Numbered from the stretch's first letter, positions 54,305 to 63,400 are shown. The stretch is DNA of 64,000 nucleotides from PALSA-505 sp036267135 (GCA_036267135.1 DATAWQ010000059.1:4406-68405); one strand, 5' to 3'. The notes: generated from the letters alone by a model not told the origin. Numbers and translations: made by a program.

Positions 54305-56083
54305 TTGTTCGATACGGGGTTGCGGGTTTTGGGAGTAGGTTCCAGTGTTGTGCCGATCGCTGCTGCGCTGGAGACGGGTGGGGCTGGGGCGCCCGTGCCG
54401 GTTGCGGTCGTTCCTGGGGCTGATGGGGCCGGGGTGTTGTGCGATCTGGGGGGCGGCGAGGGGGGACTGCCAGCCGTTCAGGTTGATGATCTTTGCGGTG
54501 CGGTGGCGGGACGGGAGGCGCGGGGACCGGTCCGATGGGTGTGGGCGTCCGCGGCCGAGTGCTATCCGGCGCTGCTGCGGGCCGGAGTGCGGCCCGCGCG
54601 GTGCCACGATGTGGCGTTGGTGGAGGCGCTGCTGCTCGGACGGGACGGGCCGCACGGCGAGCCGGCGACGCTGGCGGGCGCCTGGGCGCGGCTGCGCGGT
54701 GAGCGGGCGACCCGAGTGGCCCCGTCCGGCGCCCAGCACGTTGCCGCGGGGTTCTGCGCTCAGGAGGCGCTGTTCGACCCGGCGGTGCCCGAGCTTCCCG
54801 CGGGCAGCGAACTCGAGGCGCTGAGCGCGGTGTACGCGGATCAGGTCCGCAGGATCGCGGCCGACGCCGCGCCCGGGCGGCTCCGGCTGCTGGCCGCGGC
54901 CGAGTCGGCGGGTGGGATGATCGCGGCGGAAATGAGCTTCGACGGGCTGCCGTGGCGGGTGGACGTGCACGACGAGCTGCTGACCGGCCTGCTCGGCTCG
55001 CGGCCGCGGCCAGGTTCGCGGCCCAGGCGGCTGGCCGAACTCGCCGAGCAGATCACCGTGGCGTTCGGCGGCCGGCCGGTCAACCCGGACTCACCGGCCC
55101 AGCTCGTGCGCGCCTTCGCGGCCGCGGGCATCTCGGTTTCGTCCACACGGTCGCAGGTGTTGCGTGAGGTGGACCACCCGGCCGTGCCGGTGCTGCTCCA
55201 GTACAAGGAGCTGGCCAGGCTGCACGCCGCGCACGGCTGGTCGTGGCTGGACTCCTGGGTGACCGGCGGCCGGTTCCGGCCCGAGTACGTGGTCGGCGCG
55301 GTGGTGTCGGGGCGCTGGGCCTCCAACGGCGGCGGCGCGCTGCAGATACCGCGGGTGCTGCGCCGCGCGGTCGTCGCCGACCCGGGCTGGACGCTGGTGG
55401 TGGGGGACGCCGCGCAACTGGAGCCGCGGGTGCTGGCCGCGCTGGCCGCCGACCGGGCCTTCGCCGAGGCGGCCGCCGCCGGAGACCTGTACGAGGAGCT
55501 GGCCGGCGCGTTCGGCGGCGATCGGGCCAAGGCCAAGCTGGGTCTGCTGTCGGCCATGTACGGCGGAACGGGCGGGGAGGGTGGTCAGCTCCTCGCGGTG
55601 CTGCGGCGGCGGTTCCCAGCGGCCGCTGAGTACGTGGAGACGGCGGCCAGGGCGGGCGAGGAGGGCCGGGTGGTGCATTCGGTGCTCGGGCGTGCCTGCC
55701 CGCCGCCGTCGGACGCCTGGCGGACGCTGACCGCGAGCGCCAGCCAGGCCGCGGCGCGTTCGGTACGCGCCCGCGGCCGGTTCACCAGGAACTTCGTCGT
55801 GCAAGCCAGCGCGGCCGACTGGGCCGTGGTGCTGCTCGCGACCCTGCGGCAGCGGCTGGCCGCGCCGCCCTCGCTGGCCGGGGCCGGTGAAGCGGGACGG
55901 CCGCACCTGGTCTTCTTCCAGCACGACGAGGTGATCGTGCACTGCCCGGAGGCGCTGGCTCAGCCCGTCGCCACAGCGATCGCCGAAGCGGCGCAGCAGG
56001 CGGGGCGCCTGGTGTTCGGCGCCACGCCGGTGCGCTTTCCCATGACGACCGCCGTGGTCAGCTGCTACGGCGACGCCAAGTAG
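54305..56083 (+). CDS. Bifunctional 3'-5' exonuclease/DNA polymerase-like (family A)
   Basis: 592 residues if from TTG 54305; GTG 54350 is another possible start and no good ribosome-binding site favours either. The C-terminal half has the family A polymerase motifs: motif A VVGDAAQLEPRVLAALA, finger region KAKLGLLSAMYGGTGG and motif C FFQHDEVIVHC. The N-terminal part is the divergent exonuclease-like domain of the actinobacterial enzyme, shorter than PolA and lacking a 5' nuclease. Likely repair or specialised synthesis. It is separate from the primary polA. Convergent with mscL. Confidence 0.8.
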   Translation: MFDTGLRVLGVGSSVVPIAAALETGGAGAPVPVAVVPGADGAGVLCDLGGGEGGLPAVQVDDLCGAVAGREARGPVRWVWASAAECYPALLRAGVRPARCHDVALVEALLLGRDGPHGEPATLAGAWARLRGERATRVAPSGAQHVAAGFCAQEALFDPAVPELPAGSELEALSAVYADQVRRIAADAAPGRLRLLAAAESAGGMIAAEMSFDGLPWRVDVHDELLTGLLGSRPRPGSRPRRLAELAEQITVAFGGRPVNPDSPAQLVRAFAAAGISVSSTRSQVLREVDHPAVPVLLQYKELARLHAAHGWSWLDSWVTGGRFRPEYVVGAVVSGRWASNGGGALQIPRVLRRAVVADPGWTLVVGDAAQLEPRVLAALAADRAFAEAAAAGDLYEELAGAFGGDRAKAKLGLLSAMYGGTGGEGGQLLAVLRRRFPAAAEYVETAARAGEEGRVVHSVLGRACPPPSDAWRTLTASASQAAARSVRARGRFTRNFVVQASAADWAVVLLATLRQRLAAPPSLAGAGEAGRPHLVFFQHDEVIVHCPEALAQPVATAIAEAAQQAGRLVFGATPVRFPMTTAVVSCYGDAK

Positions 56084-56116
56084 GCCCGGCCCGCGCCAGC
56101 CGGACCGGGCCGCTGC

Positions 56117-56554
56117 TCAGGACGCGGTCGCGCTGAGCGGAGGCAGCGGGCTGGCGCAGAACTTGCACTTGGTTGCGGCCTTGGGCAGGCCGTCGGACAG
56201 GCACTCGGGGCAGGTCCTGACCGGAGCGGGGTCGCCGAAGGCGTCCTGGCCGCGGCGCTTCTGGATCGCCTTGTAGGGCACGACGATCGCGAAGTAGATC
56301 ACGGCCAAGAAGATGACGAAGGAGATGAACGCGCCGATCAGGCTGCCCACGTCCACGAACGTCTTCGGGTTGCCGGAGCGCACCAGCCAGCCCAGGCCGA
56401 GCTTCTTGCCGGAGACCGTGGCCGCGAGCAGCGGGTTGATGATGTACGAGATGAACGATGTGATCAAGGCGCTGAACGCCAGCGCGACGACGAAGGCGAC
56501 CGCCGCCTCCACGACGTTGCCGCGCATGATGAAATTCTTGAATCCCTTAAGCAC
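56117..56554 (-). CDS. mscL: Large-conductance mechanosensitive channel MscL with zinc ribbon
   Basis: 145 residues from GTG 56554 (gaggggg upstream). The N-terminal amphipathic helix (KGFKNFIMRGNVVEAAVAFV) and two membrane helices (18-42; 68-95) match MscL. The C-terminal tail carries CPEC..CKFC (C115, C118, C130, C133), a likely zinc ribbon absent from E. coli MscL but seen in actinobacterial relatives. It releases solutes under osmotic downshock. The pore-lining segment is normal. Confidence 0.92.
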   Translation of the reverse strand: MLKGFKNFIMRGNVVEAAVAFVVALAFSALITSFISYIINPLLAATVSGKKLGLGWLVRSGNPKTFVDVGSLIGAFISFVIFLAVIYFAIVVPYKAIQKRRGQDAFGDPAPVRTCPECLSDGLPKAATKCKFCASPLPPLSATAS

Positions 56555-56791
56555 GTCTAACCCCCTCGGTAGGGATAGCTACCAGCGCGTTTCCCGTGTC
56601 ACCGGCGTGCCGTCTAGTGACCCTGCCCGCGGGGACGTGCTGGCCTGGATGGATCGCATCATGACGGGTCGCGGGGGTGCAGGCAAGGACATCAACGCCG
56701 GGTCTGCCCGGCAAACCGCGGGCGCGACCTGGGCAGACGTGTGGGCGGGGCCCCGCGTCCGGGTGGCCCCGCCCACAGCGGCTAACGGCGG

Positions 56792-56980
56792 CTAGTTCTG
56801 GTCGCGGTCGCCGAGGAAGTTCTCGGCCTGCTCCTCGCCCTTCTGGATCTGGTCGCTGAAGCGGTTCCCGGTCTTCTCGTCAACGAAGTCCCCGGCCTTC
56901 TGCAGACCCTCCTTGACCTGGTCAGAGTGCTCGCCAGCGAATTTCTTGGCTTCGTCGGCCAACTCACCGAAGTCCGGCAT
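56792..56980 (-). CDS. MT0933-like (Rv0909-type) antitoxin-family protein
   Basis: 62 residues from ATG 56980. FGELADEAKKFAGEHSDQVK, EGLQKAGDFVDEKTGNRFSD resembles the small helical MT0933-type antitoxin family. Known antitoxin members pair with a SRPBCC toxin; none is adjacent here. It may act alone as a stress protein. Two direct repeats lie 80-130 bp upstream (57062-57108). Confidence 0.7.
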   Translation of the reverse strand: MPDFGELADEAKKFAGEHSDQVKEGLQKAGDFVDEKTGNRFSDQIQKGEEQAENFLGDRDQN

Positions 56981-57061
56981 GTGACCATTCCCCCTTCGGG
57001 TGATCGAGTAACTGACCATGCAGAACATGGCCTTGCCCGCTTATCCTGCCGCCAAACTCAG

Positions 57062-57108
57062 GTGACCGAAAGTTACCTGATGCTGGGTATCGCGTGACGG
57101 AAAGTTAT
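57062..57108. repeat. Direct repeat pair upstream of the antitoxin-like gene
   Basis: GTGACCGAAAGTTAC (57062-57076) and GTGACGGAAAGTTAT (57094-57108), 13 of 15 identical, offset 32 bp (three helical turns). Possible regulator binding sites. Confidence 0.5.
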
Positions 57109-57111
57109 CGC

Positions 57112-57543
57112 TCAGCCCGCTGCGGGCTGAGCCTCCCTGGTCGCGAACGACACGCGCCAGTCCTCGTCGGTGCGGCCGTCGATCTCCAGCACCCAGGTGA
57201 AACGCCGCCCCGGGGGGAGTTGCAGCACGGTGTTGAAGGCCACCGGCACGTTGATCTCGGTACCCGGAGCCAGCCCGGCCGGCCGTCCCGCCTCGATCTG
57301 GCCGCCGGCCTGGATCGGCGGTTCGCCGGGGGCCCCGGACCCGGGGAAGGGCCGGCCGTCCTCGTCGAGCAGGCGAAGGGTGAAGGACGTCCGCTCGTTC
57401 GTCTGCTGCCACGGCACGTGGAACAGCAACGCGATCCCGCACGGGATCGGGCCGGGGCCGGCCGACGACCAGCCGCCGCCGGCGATGAACAGCTTGCCGT
57501 CGGAGACTTGCGCGTGGTCGGCCAGCATCATCGTGACCCTCAT
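57112..57543 (-). CDS. DUF6941 family protein
   Basis: 143 residues from ATG 57543 (MRVTMMLADHAQVSDGKLFI). IAGGGWSSAGPGPIPCGIAL, FTLRLLDEDGRPF and TWVLEIDGRTDEDWRVSFA are those of a conserved small beta-rich family of unknown function. The final codons overlap a perfect hairpin GCTCAGCCCGC-T-GCGGGCTGAGC (57110-57132), which probably terminates transcription. Confidence 0.75.
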   Translation of the reverse strand: MRVTMMLADHAQVSDGKLFIAGGGWSSAGPGPIPCGIALLFHVPWQQTNERTSFTLRLLDEDGRPFPGSGAPGEPPIQAGGQIEAGRPAGLAPGTEINVPVAFNTVLQLPPGRRFTWVLEIDGRTDEDWRVSFATREAQPAAG

Positions 57544-57608
57544 GGCGGACCAGCTTAGAGGGCAGATGGCTCAGTGGCGCCCGCGCCCCGGCAGCGAGTC
57601 CGGAGCGG

Positions 57609-57908
57609 CTACTTGGCGTCCCAGTCGACGGTGACCTTGGCCGCGGCGTCGGGGTGGCGTTCCAGCCAGGTGCGGGCGAACGGGCACAGCGGGACCACCG
57701 TGAGGCCTTCGCGCTCGGCCCGCTCCAGCGCGGCCGTTACCAGGGCACCGCCGAGACCACGACCGCCCAGTTCGGATGGCACCTCGGTGTGGATGAGCAC
57801 GAGCCGGTTCCCGCGCTGGTGGTAGACCAGCTCAGCCAGCTTCCCCTCGGCGGTGAGCTCGAACCGGGACTTGGCCGGGTTATCGATGATCTGCGGCGCG
57901 TCCGTCAC
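57609..57908 (-). CDS. GNAT-like N-acetyltransferase (YjdJ/COG2388 type)
   Basis: 99 residues from GTG 57908 with gagga upstream. FELTAEGKLAELVYHQRGNR, LVLIHTEVPSELGGRGLGGA, LVTAALERAEREGLTVVPLC are the small-GNAT core, with the acetyl-CoA loop ELGGRGLGGAL. The family lacks a defined substrate. Located 38 bp from tRNA-Lys on the same strand. Confidence 0.85.
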   Translation of the reverse strand: MTDAPQIIDNPAKSRFELTAEGKLAELVYHQRGNRLVLIHTEVPSELGGRGLGGALVTAALERAEREGLTVVPLCPFARTWLERHPDAAAKVTVDWDAK

Positions 57909-57946
57909 GCAGCAATCCTCGCACCAGGGAGCCCGCCACAGTCGCG

Positions 57947-58018
57947 TGGGGCGCCAGGGGGTCGAACCCTGAACCCACGGGTTAAAAGCCCGCTGCTCTG
58001 CCATTGAGCTAACGCCCC
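57947..58018 (-). tRNA. tRNA-Lys(TTT)
   Basis: Minus-strand transcript of 72 nt: acceptor GGGGCGT/GCGCCCC, D-arm TAGCTCAATGGCAGAGCA, anticodon stem GCGGG/CCCGT with loop CTTTTAA (TTT anticodon), T-arm GGTTCGACC. Discriminator A, no encoded CCA. Confidence 0.95.
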
Positions 58019-58124
58019 GGGAGGGTACCGGTAATGACTGGTGCCTCCGGGCACGAAGCGTACCCATTTCACCGGCCGCCCGCTGCAACTGGCCGGTCTT
58101 GGGCGTGCACGTGCCGAGGACAGG

Positions 58125-59309
58125 CTACCGGTACGCGGACAGGCCGGTGATGGCCTGGCCGAGAGTCAGTGCGTGGATCTCCTCGGTGCCCTCGTAGGTG
58201 AGCACGGATTCCAGGTTGGCCGCGTGCCTGATCACCGGGTACTCCAGGGTGACGCCGTTGGCGCCCAGGATCGTCCTGGCCTGTCTGGCGATGTCGATGG
58301 CCGTGCGCACATTGGCCATCTTCCCCATGCTCACCTGTGTCGGGGTGATCTGGCCGGCCTCTTTGAGCCTGCCCAGGTGCAGTGCGAGCAACTGGGCCCT
58401 GGACAGGTCGGTCAGCATCCACGCCAGCTTGGACTGGGTGAGCTGGAACGCGCCGATCGGCTTGCCGAACTGTTCACGGGTGCGCGCGTACTCGGCGGCG
58501 GCCTCGAAGCAAGCCCGGGCCGCGCCGGTGGCGCCCCAGGTGATGCCGAACCTGGCCTCGGTCAGGCAGGACAGTGGCCCTTTCAACCCGGTCACTCCGG
58601 GAAGTACGGCGTCCGCGGGCAGCCGGACGTCGTCGAAGTGCAGCTCGGAGGTGACCGACGCGCGCAGCGACAGCTTCTTGTGGATGTTGCGGGCGGTGAA
58701 GCCCCGGGTGCCCCTGGGGACGAGGAAACCCCTGATGCCGTCCTGTGTGCCGGCCCAGATGACCGCGACGTCGGCTACTGATCCATTAGTGATCCACATC
58801 TTGGTGCCGGAAAGGCTCCAGTGGCCACCGTTCATTATCGCTTTGGTTTTCATGTTTCCTGGGTCGCTGCCCTGGTCAGGCTCGGTCAGCCCGAAGCAGC
58901 CGATCGCCTCGCCGGCCGCCATCGCGGGCAGCCACTCCTGCTTCTGCTCCTGCGAGCCGTACCGCCAGATCGGGTACATGGCCAGCGAGCCCTGCACGGA
59001 CACCAGGCTGCGCAGGCCCGAGTCGCAGGCCTCCAGTTCGCGGCAGGCCACGCCGTAGGCGATCGCGCCCATGCCCGCGCAGCCGTATCCGGTCAGGTGC
59101 ATGCCGAGCATGCCGAGCTTGCCGATTTCGGGGGCCAGCTCACGGGGCAGCGTGCCGGCCTCGAACCAGTCCGCGATGTGCGGCGCGGCCCGCTCGGCGG
59201 TGAACGCGCGCGCCGTGTCGCGGACCAGGCGTTCCTCGGCGGTCAACTGGTCATCGATGCGGAGCAGGTCGGCGCCCCCGGCATCGGCGGATCCGGACTC
59301 TGGCGGCAT
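58125..59309 (-). CDS. Acyl-CoA dehydrogenase (glutaryl-CoA dehydrogenase type)
   Basis: 394 residues from ATG 59309 with aaggaag upstream. The open frame runs far beyond but is a shadow of the exporter gene. GCFGLTEPDQGSDPGNMKT, WSLSGTKMWITNGSVADVAV and the catalytic TYEGTEEIHALTLG are intact. The DQGSDPGNMKT motif and SVQGSLAMYPIWRYG favour glutaryl-CoA dehydrogenase-like enzymes of lysine/tryptophan catabolism. It is not linked to the fadE genes. Confidence 0.88.
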   Translation of the reverse strand: MPPESGSADAGGADLLRIDDQLTAEERLVRDTARAFTAERAAPHIADWFEAGTLPRELAPEIGKLGMLGMHLTGYGCAGMGAIAYGVACRELEACDSGLRSLVSVQGSLAMYPIWRYGSQEQKQEWLPAMAAGEAIGCFGLTEPDQGSDPGNMKTKAIMNGGHWSLSGTKMWITNGSVADVAVIWAGTQDGIRGFLVPRGTRGFTARNIHKKLSLRASVTSELHFDDVRLPADAVLPGVTGLKGPLSCLTEARFGITWGATGAARACFEAAAEYARTREQFGKPIGAFQLTQSKLAWMLTDLSRAQLLALHLGRLKEAGQITPTQVSMGKMANVRTAIDIARQARTILGANGVTLEYPVIRHAANLESVLTYEGTEEIHALTLGQAITGLSAYR

Positions 59310-59416
59310 GAGGTGCTTCCTTTGCTGATGGCGGGTTGAGCCGGGCGGCAGGTCGGAGCGGGTGGGCTCGCGTGGCCTGCGACTCCAAGTATTCCCCGGC
59401 GGCGTCCGGACGTGCT

Positions 59417-61336
59417 CTATTCGTCCTGGGCGGCTTCCGCCAGGGCCCGCATGCTGGCGATCATCTCGCCCCGCCGGTGGGTCCAGCCCATGGACAGCAG
59501 CGTCGCGGCCGTGAGGCCTAGCAGCCCGGCCAGGGCCACGACCAGGTGCGCGCCGATGGCCTGAGCGGCGGCGCCACCGATTAGGATGCCCAGCCCCTGG
59601 GCGGCCAGCAGCCCGGATTGAGCCAGCCCGAACGCGCGGGCCCGGCCGGAGTCGGGCACGCTCTGCACGAACGCCGCCGCGGCGGCGAGCTGGAAGGCGC
59701 CGCCGACGCCGGACAGGGCCAGCAGCCCGAGCACCACCCACAGTGGTGGATTCGCGATCGTGCCGATCAGCGGAGCGCACGACAACATGGCCAGCCAGCC
59801 CATCACCCGCAACCGGGTGGAAGGCTTGACCAGCCTGCCGACGGTGAACGCCCCTATCACCGTGCCGACCGGCATGGCGGCCATCATCAGGCCGACGTCG
59901 ATGGTCGTGCCGCCGAGCGCGTGGGCGTAAGGGGCGGCCAGGCCCTCGGGAATCACGTAGAAGCCGGCCAGCCAGCCGAACAGCACCAGCGACCGCAGCA
60001 GCGGGTTGCCGAAGACGAGCTCGGCGCCGTGCCGGGCCACCGACCACAGCGAGGGCCGCTCGCTCTGCTCGCCCACCGGCGCAGGCCTTCGTTTCACCCA
60101 GGTCACCACGATCAGCCCAGAGAGCAGGAACGAGAGGGCGTCGAGGGCCAGGGTCCTGGACGGGTTAAGCAGCGTCACCACGGCCGCGCCCGCCACGAAG
60201 CCGACAATCTGACTGGCCTGGAAGGTGATGTTGCCGATCGCGGACCCGAGTACGTATTTGTCGCCCGGCAGCACGTCGGGGAGCAGGGCCGAGCGCGCGG
60301 ACGAGAACGGCGGCCCGAGCAGGACGGTGCCGAACAGCAGGACGCACAGAAGGGTGAACGGCGCCCCGGGGATGGCCATGCCCGCCACGAGGATGGCCCG
60401 GAGCACGTCGCAGCCGATCATGATGCGCCGGCGCGGGAACAGGTCGGCCAACCCGGCCAGCAGGGGGCCGCCGATGATCGGCGGCAGGTACGTCAGGGCG
60501 TAGGCCAGCGCGGTGAGGAACGCCGAGCCGGTCCGGTTGTAGACCAGGATCGCGATCGCGACCTGGGCGAACTGGTCACCGGCGTAGGAGAGCACCTGAG
60601 CCGTCCACAGCGCCCGGAACTCCCCGACGGCGAAGACCTCGCGGTAGGACGCCTGCCGCTCGATCGGGCGGCGGTGCCGGCCCTGCTGGGCGTCGAGCAT
60701 GGCCAGGTCGGGTGATGGCTCTGTCGGCGCCGGCGGCGGTGGGTGGCCGCTTGATGTGGGCGGCGTGAGTGGTGTGGGTGGTGTGGGTGGTGTGGGACCG
60801 GACGGGGCATTTTCCGGTGGAGCGGGCGGCGGGGGTGAGGATGCCGCCGGGGCGGGAGGGGGGAGGGCGGATGCGCGCCCGGTCCGGGGTGTCCGGCTTT
60901 GTGCCGGGCTGGGCCTTGACTGTTTCGTGTCGCTGGTTCCGGCCGGTCCCGGCTTGCCGTTCCTGGCCGGACGGCTTGATCTACGGGCTGGCTGGCCCGG
61001 CGGGACTGCTTCTTGGCCGGGCGGGCTGGAAGCCTCCTGACCGGGCAGGCCGGGCGGAGAGGGGGTCGGCGCTGGCCGGGTGGAAGGGCCGAGCACGGGC
61101 GACGAGGTGCCGGGCGCTGGATCCGCCGGGCCGTCTCTGCGCGCTTGCGCCGCGGTCGTGCCGGCCTCGGCAGGCGGCGCCGACAACGGATGCATGGTCA
61201 GCTTGACAGGAGCAGGCGACGACCCGTTGGCCGTGAACCTGCGCTGCGCCGCGCTGTGCGAGGACCCCCTGTTCCCCTCTTCCTGCGGCACCGGGCGTCC
61301 TAGTCGAGCTCCTGAGGGCCGTGGCGACCTTGACAC
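59417..61336 (-). CDS. MFS exporter with long Pro-rich N-terminal extension
   Basis: The core (about 213-639) is a 12-helix MFS transporter of the Enterobactin/ MFS-drug group: FRALWTAQVLSYAGDQFAQV, GGPLLAGLADLFPRRRIMIG and PLLRSLVLFGWLAGFYVIPE. The frame stays open into a 210-residue Pro/Ser/Ala stretch. A GTG at 61336 with AAGGA 7 bases upstream supports translation of the whole; ATG 61195 and ATG 60700 (core only) are alternatives. If real, the N-terminus would be a disordered cytosolic segment, unusual for this family. Substrate unknown. Confidence 0.7.
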   Translation of the reverse strand: MSRSPRPSGARLGRPVPQEEGNRGSSHSAAQRRFTANGSSPAPVKLTMHPLSAPPAEAGTTAAQARRDGPADPAPGTSSPVLGPSTRPAPTPSPPGLPGQEASSPPGQEAVPPGQPARRSSRPARNGKPGPAGTSDTKQSRPSPAQSRTPRTGRASALPPPAPAASSPPPPAPPENAPSGPTPPTPPTPLTPPTSSGHPPPPAPTEPSPDLAMLDAQQGRHRRPIERQASYREVFAVGEFRALWTAQVLSYAGDQFAQVAIAILVYNRTGSAFLTALAYALTYLPPIIGGPLLAGLADLFPRRRIMIGCDVLRAILVAGMAIPGAPFTLLCVLLFGTVLLGPPFSSARSALLPDVLPGDKYVLGSAIGNITFQASQIVGFVAGAAVVTLLNPSRTLALDALSFLLSGLIVVTWVKRRPAPVGEQSERPSLWSVARHGAELVFGNPLLRSLVLFGWLAGFYVIPEGLAAPYAHALGGTTIDVGLMMAAMPVGTVIGAFTVGRLVKPSTRLRVMGWLAMLSCAPLIGTIANPPLWVVLGLLALSGVGGAFQLAAAAAFVQSVPDSGRARAFGLAQSGLLAAQGLGILIGGAAAQAIGAHLVVALAGLLGLTAATLLSMGWTHRRGEMIASMRALAEAAQDE

Positions 61337-61666
61337 GGCATGATCCTTGGATTCTGGTTGCTCATCTATGAGTTTCCCGGTCGGGGCTCCTTGTCCTGGC
61401 TATGGATACGGTCACAATGACGTTCGTCACTCTCTGTAGCCGACGGGGGTCACGAGTCGTTGTACCCACGTTGCCTACCGTGTCGGATTACTCACGACTT
61501 CGCAAGAGCCCAGCTAATGATCATCTCGTGATGGGTGCTACATTGCGCTACCGAACGGATGCTGACCGGTGTCATCGATTCCGCTTTGCCGCCGGCGCGA
61601 TCCTCCCCTATGCTGAGACGGTTCCCGACGGCGGGCGCCAAGGGTCACGGCGGCTAGACCGCCGGA
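61337..61666. other. Upstream region of the tRNA cluster
   Basis: About 330 bp between the exporter and tRNA-Glu. It is lower in GC than the genes and has no protein-like frame. It probably holds the tRNA promoter, but I could not assign -35/-10 boxes with confidence. Confidence 0.4.
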
Positions 61667-61739
61667 GCCCCCATCGTCTAGCGGCCTAGGACACCGCCCT
61701 TTCAAGGCGGCGGCACGGGTTCGAATCCCGTTGGGGGCA
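61667..61739 (+). tRNA. tRNA-Glu(TTC)
   Basis: 73 nt: acceptor GCCCCCA/TGGGGGC, anticodon stem CCGCC/GGCGG with loop CTTTCAA (TTC), T-arm GGTTCGAATCC, discriminator A at 61739. Confidence 0.95.
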
Positions 61740-61766
61740 CGGTCACCGCCAGTCGGTGACACACGA

Positions 61767-61841
61767 GGTCCTGTAGAGCAGCTAGGAGTGCTCGCCACCC
61801 TGTCAAGGTGGAGGTCGCGGGTTCAAATCCCGTCGGGACCG
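61767..61841 (+). tRNA. tRNA-Asp(GTC)
   Basis: 75 nt: acceptor GGTCCTG/CGGGACC (one G-U), anticodon stem CCACC/GGTGG with loop CTGTCAA (GTC), T-arm GGTTCAAATCC, discriminator G. Confidence 0.93.
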
Positions 61842-61917
61842 CTGGGACACGGTGGCATGCCTGCCCCGGCCCCACGGCCGGAGGTAGCGCCCGGAGGCGT
61901 GAACCGGATCCCTGTGA

Positions 61918-61991
61918 GGTCAGGTAGCTCAGTCGGTATGAGCGTCCGCCTGAAAAGCGGAAGGTCGACAGTTCGATCCTGTCCCTGACCA
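61918..61991 (+). tRNA. tRNA-Phe(GAA)
   Basis: 74 nt: acceptor GGTCAGG/CCTGACC, anticodon stem CCGC/GCGG region with loop CTGAAAA (GAA), T-arm AGTTCGATCCT, discriminator A. The 3' end is the probable attachment site of the element that begins next to it. Confidence 0.95.
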
Positions 61992-62092
61992 CTGCAGCCA
62001 CTCTGAACAGCGGAAACAGCGCTCAGGCGGAAGCCGCCGCCCGGGAGGCCCCCGGGCACAGCGCTCCACCACATTCCGCTTTCGGAGGCATC

Positions 62093-63040
62093 ATGACCGG
62101 CCAGAAAGTCGGCCGCGGCTCCCGGCGCAACCTTGACGCCGGGACCTTCCAGCCCATGATCGACAGTTTCGATCTGCACCTGCGCGCCGAGCACAAGGCC
62201 GCCAAGACCGTCCGCACCTACGTAGAAGCGGCGCAGTGGCTCGCCGCCGAACACCTGATCCCCGCCGGGCTCACCGACTGGGCCGATGTCCGCGCCCGCG
62301 ATGTCCAGCAGTGGATCGTGACCCTGCTCGGCCGCTACTCCGACCAGTACGCCAACAACCAGCACCGCGCGCTACAGCAATTCTTCCGCTGGTACGCCAC
62401 CGAGGATCCCGACGATCCGCGCCCCAACGCCATGGCCGGGCTGAGGCCGCCCAAGCTCGATGAAAAGCTGGTGCCGGTGTTCACCGCGGCCGAGCTGGAT
62501 GCCCTGCTGGCCACGTGCAAGGGCGGCGGCTTCCAGACGCGCCGTGACGCCGCGATCATCTCCCTGTTCCGCGACAGTGGCGTCCGCCTGGCCGAGCTGG
62601 CCAAGCTCACCACTGAGGATCTGGCCCTCAAGGCCCGCACCGCGGTTGTGACCGGCAAGGGCAGCAAGCAGCGGACCGTCAAGATCACCTATGACACCGC
62701 CCGCGCGCTCGACCGCTACCTCCGCGAGCGCGCCCGCCACCCGATGGCGGCCCGGCCCGCGCTGTGGCTCGGGATCCGCGGCGGCGGCCCGATGACTGAG
62801 AGCGGCATTTACCAGATGGTGCGCCGCCGGGGCCAGCAGGCCGGCGTCGCCGTGCATCCGCACAAGTTCCGGCACCACTTCTCACACACGTTCCTTGACC
62901 GTGGCGGCGCCGAAGGCGACCTGATGGAACTGAACGGCTGGTCCGGCCCGCAGATGCTCGCCCGCTATGGCCGCAGCGCCCGCGCCGCCCGCGCTCTGCG
63001 CGCCTACGACCGCATCATGGATGAGGGCGCCACCGGCTGA
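62093..63040 (+). CDS. Tyrosine recombinase / integrase
   Basis: 315 residues from ATG 62093 (ggagg upstream). An N-terminal SAM-like DNA-binding domain (about 20-105) precedes the catalytic domain. Active site: Arg165 (DSGVRLAEL), a Lys in GKGSKQRTV, H257-x-x-R260 (HKFR), Trp283 in place of the second His, and Tyr292 (RYGR). Adjacent to tRNA-Phe, it probably integrates and excises the downstream element at the tRNA 3' end. A strong terminator follows. The protein is shorter than most actinomycete integrative-element integrases, which often have a longer N-terminus. Confidence 0.9.
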   Translation: MTGQKVGRGSRRNLDAGTFQPMIDSFDLHLRAEHKAAKTVRTYVEAAQWLAAEHLIPAGLTDWADVRARDVQQWIVTLLGRYSDQYANNQHRALQQFFRWYATEDPDDPRPNAMAGLRPPKLDEKLVPVFTAAELDALLATCKGGGFQTRRDAAIISLFRDSGVRLAELAKLTTEDLALKARTAVVTGKGSKQRTVKITYDTARALDRYLRERARHPMAARPALWLGIRGGGPMTESGIYQMVRRRGQQAGVAVHPHKFRHHFSHTFLDRGGAEGDLMELNGWSGPQMLARYGRSARAARALRAYDRIMDEGATG

Positions 63041-63052
63041 ATCCTCCCCGCT

Positions 63053-63093
63053 CAATAGCGCCCGTCCGGATCCAGGCTGGACGGGCGCTATTG
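63053..63093 (+). terminator. Strong terminator after the integrase
   Basis: Perfect 15-bp stem CAATAGCGCCCGTCC/GGACGGGCGCTATTG with an 11-nt loop, 13 bp past the stop. Confidence 0.85.
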
Positions 63094-63400
63094 CTATGTC
63101 CCAAGAAATGAGACGGCGCAGCAGAGCCGCGCGTGTCGGATCTCGATCGTTATGAATTTCCGGCCCACAAGGGTGCATTTTGGATTGCCGATTTGATCTG
63201 TTAGCGCCGATGGTTCCTATATGTGTGCCATCACGTGCGCATAAGAGGCGCAGCGCTGAACGGTATGCACTTGACAATCTCATCGTACAGTGCCTGGCAG
63301 TCTGCTCAGAGTGGCTGCAATCACCAGAGCATGACCTCCATTCAATTAGGCGGCGCGGGAGTAATTACCCCGCCGGTCACGCGAAAGAGGCCACGCCGAA
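63094..63400. other. Lower-GC region in the element, possible promoter
   Basis: About 300 bp without a convincing gene. A perfect TTGACA lies at 63271-63276, but no good -10 at 16-18 bp. It probably holds the promoter for the two genes that follow. Confidence 0.4.

Noticed and set aside
58125..60047. Extended acyl-CoA dehydrogenase frame of 640 codons
   Set aside because: The upstream 245 codons are a shadow of the exporter gene; ATG 59309 has a ribosome-binding site and the right family start.
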